64,000 nucleotides of DNA from Alicyclobacillus sp. SO9 (GTDB taxonomy: Bacteria; Bacillota; Bacilli; Alicyclobacillales; Alicyclobacillaceae). The position numbers and the translations under genes are program-made. Below the pieces are notes generated by a model that was not told the origin of the DNA, did no database searches, and saw only the letters and a list, made by a program, of their open reading frames with translations. The stretch spans positions 1,426,001 through 1,490,000 of the forward strand of contig NZ_CP066339.1 of NCBI RefSeq assembly GCF_016406125.1. Reading direction: 5' to 3'. Numbering within the stretch: the first letter of the stretch is position 1; every line of letters starts with the position of its first letter. This document shows, in pieces, positions 7,964 to 16,226 of the stretch.

Positions 7964-8262
7964 AATCTCATGGTCAGGATAACCGATGACCAACCAGTGA
8001 AGGCGACAACGTCAAGTACTGCGCCCGGGATAACCCCAGTGATATGCAGGGACGTAAACATGATATTAGCCAACCACCCCATGACAAACGGGTAAAAGAT
8101 AGACACCCAACGTATTCGACCATGACTCTTTAATGGGAACCAGGCCGCTAGGACAAGGCTATTCAGTGCAATAATCAACGCAAACACAACATTGGACATA
8201 TAGAACTGATAAGTAAGGAACCCTACTATGACAGCGACTGCGCCGCTTATAACCCATCTCAT
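7951..8262 (-). CDS. Small four-helix membrane protein, unknown function
   Basis: Predicted 103-residue protein with about four hydrophobic segments (residues 2-21, 22-44, 56-76 and 80-100). ATG 8262 is preceded by AAAGAGGTG at a good distance. I do not recognise the family. Its last codons overlap the upstream edge of the dienelactone-hydrolase remnant in another frame, so the remnant may have been truncated when this gene or its end was joined. Confidence 0.6.
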   Translation of the reverse strand: MRWVISGAVAVIVGFLTYQFYMSNVVFALIIALNSLVLAAWFPLKSHGRIRWVSIFYPFVMGWLANIMFTSLHITGVIPGAVLDVVAFTGWSSVILTMRFMKQ

Positions 8263-8476
8263 AATGGACACCTCTTTGTTCTCATCTGGGCACAAAACGA
8301 CTTCCGAGACTGTCCCACCTTCTATTTCCAGTGTGACATATAACGCAACCACCCACATTCAAGGGTGTTCTACCGCCTGTCTTTCTGTACTGTGCTTCCC
8401 TTTAATTGAATAAGTGTAACATGCCGGAAGTGAATGGATGCACGGTTGGGACCTGTCGCTTGTTCATTCCACGAGG

Positions 8477-8556
8477 GTCTTGGAGCTAGCAACATCTGGA
8501 CAGTCTCTGCCGCCAGGTTTTGGGCACTATAGAACGGCCAAGACAAAGAGGTTTTT
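8477..8556 (+). other. Possible structured leader of the ABC transporter operon
   Basis: GTCTTGG (8477-8483) pairs exactly with CCAAGAC (8538-8544), enclosing CTGG/CCAG near 8496-8516 and other short helices; AAAGAGG and six T follow (8551-8556). This resembles a multi-helix RNA closed by a P1 stem with a T tract. It does not match TPP, FMN, SAM, purine or guanidine aptamers that I can recall. The rest of 8263-8675 shows no gene. Confidence 0.3.
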
Positions 8557-8675
8557 TATTGCAGCTATGCTGCGTCTGTTGATTTTGAACCAATTTCCCT
8601 CTGGGCGCATAGTCATACCTTGTGAACACAAAACCAAGGGCGAATGCCTAGATTTCGTAATAGGGGGATTTTGGA

Positions 8676-9734
8676 ATGCAGAGACTGGGTAAAAAGGTAA
8701 AACGCGGCGCAACAGTCCTTGGTATTGGGGCTGTACTGACGACTGCGCTGATTGGCTGTGGAACGTCGCCTTCAAATAATGTATCGGGGGGGAGCAATTC
8801 AGTACCGTCCACGGGCGGAGCAAAGCCCGTTACCGTGCGCTATTCGGAAGTCATTCGCTCCATCTTCTATGCCCCGCAATATGTTGCGATGGCTGAAGGA
8901 TTTTTCAAGCAGCAAGGCATAAAGGTCGATATGGTTACGTCGGAAGGATCCAATAAGGGAGCTGCGGCGCTTTTATCGGGATCGGCTGATATTGCTCTTG
9001 TTGGTCCGGAGACTTCTGTCTATATCTACAATCAACATGGTGGTAAGACACTAAAAGTATTCTACCAACTGACCAACACAGACGGCTCTTTCATTATGTC
9101 CCATAAAAAGATAAACAACTTCAAATGGAGTGATTTGCAGGGGAAGTCCGTCATTAGTTGGCGCCCGGGAAGTGCTCCACAGATGGTACTCGCTCACGAT
9201 TTGAAAGCAAAAGGTGTGAAGGCGAACGTCATTACAAACATTGCCCCGCAAGCCATGGTTGGGGCGTTCGAAAGTAAAAAGGCCGATTTTATCCAAGTGT
9301 ATGAGCCGGTTGCTTCACAACTCGAACAATCAGGTAAAGCTTATTATGATACCTCCGTAGGTCAGGCGATTGGCAATTATCCGGAAACGGCTTTTGAAGC
9401 GACATCTTCTTACGTGAAGGCTCACCCCAAAGTCATCCAGGAATGGACCGACGCAGTGTACAAGGCCACACAGTGGATCAATTCACACAGCGCAACCCAA
9501 GTTGCCCAGGCAATTAAACCGTACTTCACAGGTACACCTGTGAACCTCATTGCCAAATCCGTTGACCGTTACCAAAAGCTGAACACATGGAAAACTCCAG
9601 TACTAAGCAAGGCCGAGCTGACAACACTGCAAAATGTGCTGATAGCATCAGGTACGGAGAAGCCGAATCAGCGAGTGAAATACAGCGATGTGGTGGACCC
9701 CAGCTTTGCACAGAAAGCTCTAAATGGGAAATAA
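8676..9734 (+). CDS. ABC transporter substrate-binding lipoprotein (SsuA/NMT1-like)
   Basis: Predicted 352-residue extracytoplasmic binding protein. The signal peptide ends in the lipobox LIGCG near residue 28, followed by a Ser/Asn/Gly-rich linker. The mature domain is of the NMT1/THI5/SsuA type: RYSEVIRSIFYAPQYVAMAEGFFKQ at the start, then GSADIALVGPE and WRPGSAPQMVLAHDL. It opens an operon with ATPase and permease genes. Related systems import aliphatic sulfonates, HMP or other thiamine precursors, riboflavin or nitrate; the substrate is not decided by sequence here. SD TAGGGGGA precedes ATG 8676. Confidence 0.88.
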   Translation: MQRLGKKVKRGATVLGIGAVLTTALIGCGTSPSNNVSGGSNSVPSTGGAKPVTVRYSEVIRSIFYAPQYVAMAEGFFKQQGIKVDMVTSEGSNKGAAALLSGSADIALVGPETSVYIYNQHGGKTLKVFYQLTNTDGSFIMSHKKINNFKWSDLQGKSVISWRPGSAPQMVLAHDLKAKGVKANVITNIAPQAMVGAFESKKADFIQVYEPVASQLEQSGKAYYDTSVGQAIGNYPETAFEATSSYVKAHPKVIQEWTDAVYKATQWINSHSATQVAQAIKPYFTGTPVNLIAKSVDRYQKLNTWKTPVLSKAELTTLQNVLIASGTEKPNQRVKYSDVVDPSFAQKALNGK

Positions 9735-9798
9735 TGCTGAGTTCAGGTTCGAGCCTTGCGGCATATTGTCCAGCGAACACAGACGGGAGGTGTGTCGG

Positions 9799-10575
9799 GT
9801 GTCTCAAATCCAACTGCGCAATGTTTCACTACATTACTTTACCAAAAGAGAAGAGACTCAGGCATTGCAAGATGTGAACCTGTCAATTGAAGAAGGCGAG
9901 TTTGTCAGCATTGTTGGGCCCAGCGGCTGTGGAAAGAGTACACTTCTCTCCTTGATTTCCGGCATGTTAAATCCGACTTCCGGAGAAGTGTTGCTGGATG
10001 AAGAGAGAGTTACTGAACCGTCCCGAAAAGTTGGATATATGCTGCAACACGATTACCTATTTGAATGGCGAGACGTTCTCAACAACCTATTGGTTGGAGC
10101 CGAGGTACGCGGACTCAAAAAAGCGGAGGCAAAAGAGCGGGCATTGCATTTACTCAATCGCTACGGATTGGAAGGTTTTGCATCGCATAACCCAAAGCAA
10201 CTTTCAGGCGGGATGCGTCAGCGCGTTGCATTGATTCGAACGCTTGTGGTCCAGCCGGACATACTGTTGCTCGATGAACCTTTTTCAGCACTCGATTATC
10301 AAACCAGGCTGACACTATCAGATGAGATTTCTCGCATTCTCAGAGAGCAGCGCAAGACTGTTGTACTTGTTACGCACGATTTGTCTGAAGCGATATCCAT
10401 GGCAGACAGGGTTCTAGTGATGTCTCGGAGACCTAGTACGGTCAAGGCCGATCACAAAATTGAATTCTCAGGAGGCAGACCGTCTCCCTTTCAAACTCGT
10501 CAGCGACCTGAGTACCATCGCTACTTCAACCTTATCTGGGAGGAGTTGGAGGACCATGTACGACTCTCGGAGTGA
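9799..10575 (+). CDS. ABC transporter ATPase (SsuB/TauB-like)
   Basis: Predicted 259-residue cytoplasmic ATPase of the nitrate/sulfonate/taurine/thiamine-precursor importer subfamily. Walker A is GPSGCGKST, the Q loop is in MLQHDYLFEWR, the signature is LSGGMRQR, Walker B is ILLLDEPFSALD, and the switch His is in LVTHDLSEA. GTG 9799 is chosen for GGAGGT 8 bases upstream; a longer frame starts at 9724 inside the preceding gene without an SD. Its end overlaps the permease start by 20 bases, suggesting translational coupling. Confidence 0.92.
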   Translation: MSQIQLRNVSLHYFTKREETQALQDVNLSIEEGEFVSIVGPSGCGKSTLLSLISGMLNPTSGEVLLDEERVTEPSRKVGYMLQHDYLFEWRDVLNNLLVGAEVRGLKKAEAKERALHLLNRYGLEGFASHNPKQLSGGMRQRVALIRTLVVQPDILLLDEPFSALDYQTRLTLSDEISRILREQRKTVVLVTHDLSEAISMADRVLVMSRRPSTVKADHKIEFSGGRPSPFQTRQRPEYHRYFNLIWEELEDHVRLSE

Positions 10576-11440
10576 AGATATTAGGCCCGTCATGAATTCA
10601 ACTGATTCCTCTGCCTCCACACCTGCTGGCGCAAATGAGAAGAGGAAAAGCAGTGCATATCTCGCTTTTCTGAAGCGTCGGCGGCGTCACGTACTGCTTG
10701 TTCGCATGACACAATTGTTTCTCCTCATTGCATTTCTCGCAGTGTGGGAACTCGCTGCCCGGATGCATTGGGTGAATTCCATGTTGACCAGTCGACCAAC
10801 GCAAATTGCGTCCATGTTTGGTCAATTGCTTCGGGAAGGAAAGGTACTGTCGGATACGTGGATTACGACCAAGGAAACGCTCATTGGCTTTGTGATTTCA
10901 ATGGGCATCGGCGGAGTATCAGCTGTTGTGCTATGGTGGTCAGTCTTTGCTGCAAAAGTCGCTGACCCTTATTTGGTTGTTTTGAACGCTTTGCCAAAAG
11001 TGGCGTTGGGACCTATCTTCTTTATTTGGCTCGGGGACCGAATGTCCATCTATGGAATGGCAATTGCCATTTCTTTGATTGTCACAATTATGATGTTAGT
11101 CTCCGGATTCCATGAAATTGATAAAGGGAAAATTAAGCTCATGAAGTCGTTTGGGGCCACACGGTGGCAGATTCTCAAAATTGTTGTACTTCCTGCCAGT
11201 ATTCCGAATTTCGTTGCGACCACGAAGGTGAATATTGGGCTTACATTGGTCGGAGTTATCATGGGTGAGTTTCTGTCGGCCAAGGCAGGTTTAGGTTTTC
11301 TGATTATTTACGGGGGGCAGGTCTTCCAAATGGGTCTGGTGATGACCAGCATCTGTATTCTGGCGGTTCTGTCATTGCTCATGTACGGTGTGGTGACCTA
11401 CATCGGAAGGTTGCTGATGAAACGATATAATTTCGACTAA
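10556..11440 (+). CDS. ABC transporter permease (SsuC/ThiX-like)
   Basis: Predicted 294-residue inner-membrane permease of the BPD_transp_1 family. There is a hydrophilic, Arg-rich N-terminus of about 50 residues (KRRRRH), then about six helices. The coupling EAA loop is visible as KIKLMKSFGATRWQILKIVVLP around residues 190-211. ATG 10556 follows TTGGAGGACC; upstream in-frame starts lie inside the ATPase gene. It completes the importer with the lipoprotein and ATPase. Confidence 0.9.
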   Translation: MYDSRSEDIRPVMNSTDSSASTPAGANEKRKSSAYLAFLKRRRRHVLLVRMTQLFLLIAFLAVWELAARMHWVNSMLTSRPTQIASMFGQLLREGKVLSDTWITTKETLIGFVISMGIGGVSAVVLWWSVFAAKVADPYLVVLNALPKVALGPIFFIWLGDRMSIYGMAIAISLIVTIMMLVSGFHEIDKGKIKLMKSFGATRWQILKIVVLPASIPNFVATTKVNIGLTLVGVIMGEFLSAKAGLGFLIIYGGQVFQMGLVMTSICILAVLSLLMYGVVTYIGRLLMKRYNFD

Positions 11441-11535
11441 CTTGACGTACCACTACCTTGTTGCTTGCCAACTAATGAAAATGCTCTTACCCGCTGTGAG
11501 CTAATTGCATAGTTATAGTGGGGGAGGTTGATGCT

Positions 11536-12651
11536 ATGCAAAGCAGAAGCAATGCAGACGCCTACGGCATTGATGTCTCGCATTGGCAAGGAGACATCGA
11601 CTGGGCCAAGGTTCGTCAATCAGGAATCACCTTTGCATATATTAAGGCAACAGAGGGCACAGGTTATACCGACCCTCAGTTTACGGCCAACTTCAAAAAC
11701 TCTGAGGCAGCTGGGATTGTACGCGGAGCCTATCATTTCGCTCGGCCTTCTGAGAGCAGTGGTACGACACAGGCAGACTTTTTTGTAAGGACGTTGCAGC
11801 AACAGAATGCCAAAGGAGAATTGCCTCCGGTATTGGATTTAGAAGATACGGGCGGAAAGTCGAAATTCGCACTGACAGATTGGGTGAACCAGTTTGTTGC
11901 TGGTGTCAAAGCAAAGACAGGGACCAATCCCGTGATTTACGTCAGTCCGTCCTTTGCGAGTTCTTCGCTCACTTCATCCATTTCGAGTCTTCTTTTGTGG
12001 GTGGCAGACTGGGGAGTATCCCGGCCAAACAGTTTTAATGGTTGGAGCCAATGGACGTTCTGGCAGTATTCGAGTCAGGGCAGTATTTCCGGCGTTGCAG
12101 GGAATGTAGATTTGGATGTATATGCTGGTACACCGGGGAGCTTGCATCAGAGATTCGGGTCTGTTCCATCAGGCGGGAGTTCGTCTTCTTCGGGGACCAA
12201 GATTGCAAATTTACCCACTTTGCTTGAGGGAGACTCCGGTATTTACGTAAAAGACCTGCAACTGCTCTTATACAAAACCGGCCAACATCCGAATGGAGTC
12301 ACAGGGATTTTTGATGCCAATACGAACATCTCGGTGCAGGCCTTTCAAAAGGACGCCGGTATTTCCATCGACGGAATCGCAGGCCCGCAGACGTGGTCTC
12401 ATCTGGTCGAGCATCCTGTTTCGGGAAGACCAGCACTGCAACTCTGGTCTGCTGGGCAGGAAGTGACCGACTTGCAATATCTTCTACAATACAGGCAGGA
12501 AAACCCGGGACCAATCGATGGGCTGTTTGGCCCAGTTACGGAAGCAGCAGTTACAGACTTTCAATCAAAGACCCACCAAAAAGCCACTGGCACAGCTGAC
12601 ATGACGACATGGAAAAATCTCATAGAGGTTTTACCGCAGCCCATCGCGTAG
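11536..12651 (+). CDS. GH25 lysozyme with two peptidoglycan-binding domains
   Basis: Predicted 371-residue N-acetylmuramidase. The catalytic GH25 domain spans about residues 9-200: YGIDVSHWQGDIDW, YIKATEG, GAYHFARP and the acid pair in PPVLDLEDTGG. Two PG_binding_1 repeats follow (about 222-285 and 295-365), each with GIFDANT/GLFGPVT and AFQK/DFQSK motifs. No signal peptide is visible, so export would need a non-classical route, mother-cell lysis or a missed upstream start. ATG 11536 has GGGAGG 7 bases upstream. Roles could include spore release or wall turnover. Confidence 0.9.
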   Translation: MQSRSNADAYGIDVSHWQGDIDWAKVRQSGITFAYIKATEGTGYTDPQFTANFKNSEAAGIVRGAYHFARPSESSGTTQADFFVRTLQQQNAKGELPPVLDLEDTGGKSKFALTDWVNQFVAGVKAKTGTNPVIYVSPSFASSSLTSSISSLLLWVADWGVSRPNSFNGWSQWTFWQYSSQGSISGVAGNVDLDVYAGTPGSLHQRFGSVPSGGSSSSSGTKIANLPTLLEGDSGIYVKDLQLLLYKTGQHPNGVTGIFDANTNISVQAFQKDAGISIDGIAGPQTWSHLVEHPVSGRPALQLWSAGQEVTDLQYLLQYRQENPGPIDGLFGPVTEAAVTDFQSKTHQKATGTADMTTWKNLIEVLPQPIA

Positions 12652-12664
12652 TAGTTCTGCGTCT

Positions 12665-12693
12665 CCCCAGTTGGTCTCCAACTGGGGTTTTTT
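12665..12693 (+). terminator. Intrinsic terminator after the lysozyme gene
   Basis: CCCCAGTTGG (12665-12674) and CCAACTGGGG (12678-12687) form a perfect 10-bp stem with a TCT loop, followed by six T. The convergent ppk gene ends 50 bases on. Confidence 0.95.
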
Positions 12694-12742
12694 GGCTGTG
12701 ATGAATGCCTTGATGTAACTTTTTACGTTCGTGTATTTCGTG

Positions 12743-14872
12743 TCAACGTTCCTTTGGTGCAACAATGGGCGTCATCTTGTGCACTACGCCGTCAGACAAA
12801 GTCGCGGCTTCAACAGCCTCTTCGTGAAAGTAGAGCTGGCTGTTTACGCAAATCTCATTCTCCTGTGGAACGACTTTTTCGTAGCTTTCATCAGCGTGAA
12901 GGACATAGCGGTGCGTATTATCGGAAAGGTAGACCTGGAGAATACTTTTTAGTCGCTCTTTTAAGTTATCTTGTACGACCGGAAACAGGATTTCCACCCG
13001 CTTAATCATATTCCTTGTCATCCAGTCTGCACTCGACAGATAAACTTGTTCATTTCCACCGTTCTTAAAATAAAAAATGCGGCTGTGTTCCAGAAATCTA
13101 CCTACGATGCTGGAGACGTTTATATTTTCACTGACTCCCGGAATCCCGGGTCGAAGACAGCTTATACCTCGCACAATTAAGTCAATCTGGATACCGTTGC
13201 AAGATGCGTGGTACAGGGTGCGAATTAAGTCTTTGTCTGTCAAGGAGTTCATTTTGGCGATGATACGTCCAGGATTGTCAGGAGTACTCGTTTCAATTTC
13301 ATTTTCAATCAGCTCTATAAACTTTGTCTTCATGCCTCTAGGTGCAATTGAAATCATTCGCCATTCAGGAGTTGTCCCAAATCCGGTGAGATGATTAAAG
13401 AACTCGGATGCGTCGTAACCAAAATTGTTGCGCGCTGTGCACATTCCGATGTCCGTGTATGCCCTTGCGGTAATATCATTGTAGTTCCCCGTACTTAGGT
13501 GAACGTACCTTTGGATTGTGGTCTCTTCTCGTCTGACTACAAGTGTGATTTTACTGTGTGTTTTTAATCCGACTAGACCGTAAATTACGTGGCAGCCGGC
13601 TTCCTCCAGTTTCTTTGCCCAAACAATATTATTGGCCTCATCGAACCGCGCCTTCAGTTCCACTAAAACGGTCACCTGTTTCCCGTTTTCGGCTGCACGG
13701 GCCAAGGCGTTCACCACAGGGGAGTTCCCGCTGACGCGGTAGAGTGTTTGTTTAATGGCTAGTACATTGGGGTCATCTGCGGCTTGATTCACGAAGTGAA
13801 TCACCGGTTCGAAAGACTCATAGGGATGCATCATCAGGATGTCTTTGTGCTTGATGGCTTCAAAAATGTTGCTCTCGCCAACGAGATCGCGAGGCCGTTG
13901 GGGCATGATAGTGTCATAACGGAGATAATCATATCCGGGCAAGTCATAAATCTTAGAGTAAAACTTTGTGTCGAGGGGGCCGTGAACAGAATACACATCC
14001 TCTTTACGTAAATCACTCCAGATTCTAAGTGGTTCCGAAAGTGCCTGGCTCATACCAGACTCTACTTCCAGCCTAACCGCTGCGCCTTTTTTCCGGTTTT
14101 TCAGTTCCCGTTCAATTTCTTCGAGCAAGTCTTCTGCGCTTTCCTCGTCAAACGTAATATCAGCATTGCGGGTAATGCGGAAAGCCCCGGATTCCAGTAC
14201 TTGGTTGCCCGGAAACAGTGTTTCAATGAAGTTCTGAATGACACTCTCCAATAGCACATACTGATTGTCGTCGGCCTTGGACGGAAGTTTAATAAACCGC
14301 GGCAAAACAGAAGGTACTTGTACCACTGCAAACAGGTTCTCTTTTTTATCTCCAATTGTGTCCCTTGGTTTGAGAAGTACTGCCAGGTTTAACGTACGAT
14401 TCGCCAGCATCGGGAAGGGATGACTCGCGTCTATACCCAGAGGCGTTAAAACTGGGAAGATATCGTGATGAAAGTAGTCCAGTAAGAATTCCCTTTGAGT
14501 ACTGGAGAGTTCCTGACTGCTTAAGAATTGAATCCCGCTGTTCGCCAAAGCAGGTAAGATGCGGTTGGTTAACGTCGAATAAAGCCTGGTAAAGTGCTTG
14601 TGAACTCGTTTGGAAATTTCGCTCAACTGCTGTTCTGCCGTCATTTTAGTTTTGTTGTCTGGGACGTTGTAGCCGACTTTAACTTGGTCCTTGAGACCAG
14701 CCACTCGAACCATGAAAAATTCGTCCAGGTTTGATGCCGTTATGGAAATAAACCGAAGACGTTCCAGTATGGGGTTGTTTGGATTAGCCGCTTGGTCTAA
14801 AACACGCTCATTAAATGCCAGCCAGCTTAATTCCCTGTTAATGTAATTCGATTTGTCGCTAAAATCCTTCAT
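12743..14872 (-). CDS. ppk1: Polyphosphate kinase 1
   Basis: Predicted 709-residue enzyme that reversibly polymerises ATP gamma-phosphate into polyphosphate. The N domain begins YINRELSWLAFNERVLDQA and contains SNLDEFFMVRVAG. The catalytic PLD-like half shows HPYESFEPV, IKQTLYRVSGNSPVV, the first HxK motif in GLVGLKTHSK (phospho-His site), VHLSTGNYNDITARAYTD, and a second motif in YLSSADWMTRN. Length is typical of PPK1. No exopolyphosphatase gene is next to it. It is transcribed divergently from the aldo/keto reductase across a 228-base interval. Confidence 0.96.
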   Translation of the reverse strand: MKDFSDKSNYINRELSWLAFNERVLDQAANPNNPILERLRFISITASNLDEFFMVRVAGLKDQVKVGYNVPDNKTKMTAEQQLSEISKRVHKHFTRLYSTLTNRILPALANSGIQFLSSQELSSTQREFLLDYFHHDIFPVLTPLGIDASHPFPMLANRTLNLAVLLKPRDTIGDKKENLFAVVQVPSVLPRFIKLPSKADDNQYVLLESVIQNFIETLFPGNQVLESGAFRITRNADITFDEESAEDLLEEIERELKNRKKGAAVRLEVESGMSQALSEPLRIWSDLRKEDVYSVHGPLDTKFYSKIYDLPGYDYLRYDTIMPQRPRDLVGESNIFEAIKHKDILMMHPYESFEPVIHFVNQAADDPNVLAIKQTLYRVSGNSPVVNALARAAENGKQVTVLVELKARFDEANNIVWAKKLEEAGCHVIYGLVGLKTHSKITLVVRREETTIQRYVHLSTGNYNDITARAYTDIGMCTARNNFGYDASEFFNHLTGFGTTPEWRMISIAPRGMKTKFIELIENEIETSTPDNPGRIIAKMNSLTDKDLIRTLYHASCNGIQIDLIVRGISCLRPGIPGVSENINVSSIVGRFLEHSRIFYFKNGGNEQVYLSSADWMTRNMIKRVEILFPVVQDNLKERLKSILQVYLSDNTHRYVLHADESYEKVVPQENEICVNSQLYFHEEAVEAATLSDGVVHKMTPIVAPKER

Positions 14873-15100
14873 TTGCGCAACCCCATTTGTAAGAAGATTC
14901 CTGATTTCAGTATTCCTATTGGTATTGCTTTGTATTTATTATAGAGGATCTGCAGCATATACAGAAAGAGCGTCTCCAAAGCGCGTGCCGCGCCGCCTCC
15001 TCGCGGACGGTGCCGCCAGTGTTAACGCAGAATTTGGTGATGTAATTGGACAAGGGGTAATATATTAGGTACACCTACAGGTGAGGAAGGGGAGAAGCTA

Positions 15101-16081
15101 ATGGATTACGTAAAACTGGGAAACACGGGCTTGGACGTTTCTCGAATTTGCCTCGGTTGTATGAGTTACGGCGTCCCCGAGCGAGGGAGACACCAGTGGG
15201 TGCTAAATGAAGAGGAAAGCCGTCCATTTATCAAACGTGCTCTTGAAATGGGCATCAATTTCTTTGACACTGCAAACGTGTATTCGGACGGTACGAGTGA
15301 AGAAATTGTTGGACGTTCGCTCAAGGACTACGCTAAGCGCGACGAAGTGGTTATTGCCACAAAGGTTCACGGCCGTATGCATGAGGGTCCCAATGGAGCA
15401 GGATTGTCCAGAAAAGTGATTATGACGGAGATTGATAATAGCCTTAGAAGATTAGGTACTGACTACGTAGACCTCTACCAAATTCATCGCTGGGACTACA
15501 ATACGCCTATTGAAGAAACCATGGAGGCCCTGCATGATGTAGTGAAGGCTGGAAAGGTCAGATACATAGGAGCATCTTCTATGTACGCATGGCAATTTCT
15601 AAAGGCTCTTCATACGGCAGAAGAACACGGATGGACAAGATTTGTAACAATGCAGGACTACCTGAATCTGCTCTATCGTGAAGAAGAGAGGGAAATGTTG
15701 CCTTTATGTAAAGAAGAGGGAATTGGTGTGATTCCGTGGAGCCCTCTCGCTCGTGGACGATTGACAAGAAGCTGGGAAGAGACCAGCAAGCGTTCGGAGT
15801 TGGACGAGTTTGGCAAGACTTTGTATACTCCTATGGCGGAGGCTGACAAGCTTGTGGTACAACGGGTAGGCGAGATTGCGGCAATGCGAGGCGTTCCCCG
15901 TGCCCAAATTGCGTTGGCTTGGGTGCTTCAAAAAGAACCGGTCACGGCTCCAATTGTAGGTGCCACGAAAACGCATCATTTGGATGACGCAGTAAATGCC
16001 TTATCTGTGACACTGACACAAGACGAGATTGACCGCTTGGAGGGACCTTACATTCCTCACCCAGTCCTCGGCTTTCGCTGA
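15101..16081 (+). CDS. Aldo/keto reductase
   Basis: Predicted 326-residue NADPH-dependent oxidoreductase with a TIM-barrel fold. The catalytic tetrad is visible: Asp and Tyr in FFDTANVYSDG, Lys in VIATKVHG and His in DLYQIHRWD. The C-terminal cofactor motif is PIVGATKTHHLDDAV. It resembles the YajO/Tas/voltage-gated beta-subunit-like group. SD AAGGGGAG precedes ATG 15101. It is monocistronic with a strong terminator. Physiological substrate is unknown. Confidence 0.92.
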   Translation: MDYVKLGNTGLDVSRICLGCMSYGVPERGRHQWVLNEEESRPFIKRALEMGINFFDTANVYSDGTSEEIVGRSLKDYAKRDEVVIATKVHGRMHEGPNGAGLSRKVIMTEIDNSLRRLGTDYVDLYQIHRWDYNTPIEETMEALHDVVKAGKVRYIGASSMYAWQFLKALHTAEEHGWTRFVTMQDYLNLLYREEEREMLPLCKEEGIGVIPWSPLARGRLTRSWEETSKRSELDEFGKTLYTPMAEADKLVVQRVGEIAAMRGVPRAQIALAWVLQKEPVTAPIVGATKTHHLDDAVNALSVTLTQDEIDRLEGPYIPHPVLGFR

Positions 16082-16146
16082 ATTGGACCTTTGAACAACA
16101 TCATTAAATGTGAATAACAGCATTAAATGCGAAAGAGGAGACGGAG

Positions 16147-16179
16147 AAAACGGGGCAGTTTCGTGTACTGCCCCGTTTT
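16147..16179. terminator. Bidirectional terminator
   Basis: AAAACGGGGCAGT (16147-16159) and ACTGCCCCGTTTT (16167-16179) form a 13-bp stem with T tracts on both strands. It serves the convergent aldo/keto reductase and GGDEF-EAL genes. Confidence 0.93.
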
Positions 16180-16226
16180 CGATTGAAACACATTATTGGG
16201 TGATGCTCTGACTCACGTTCTGAAAT

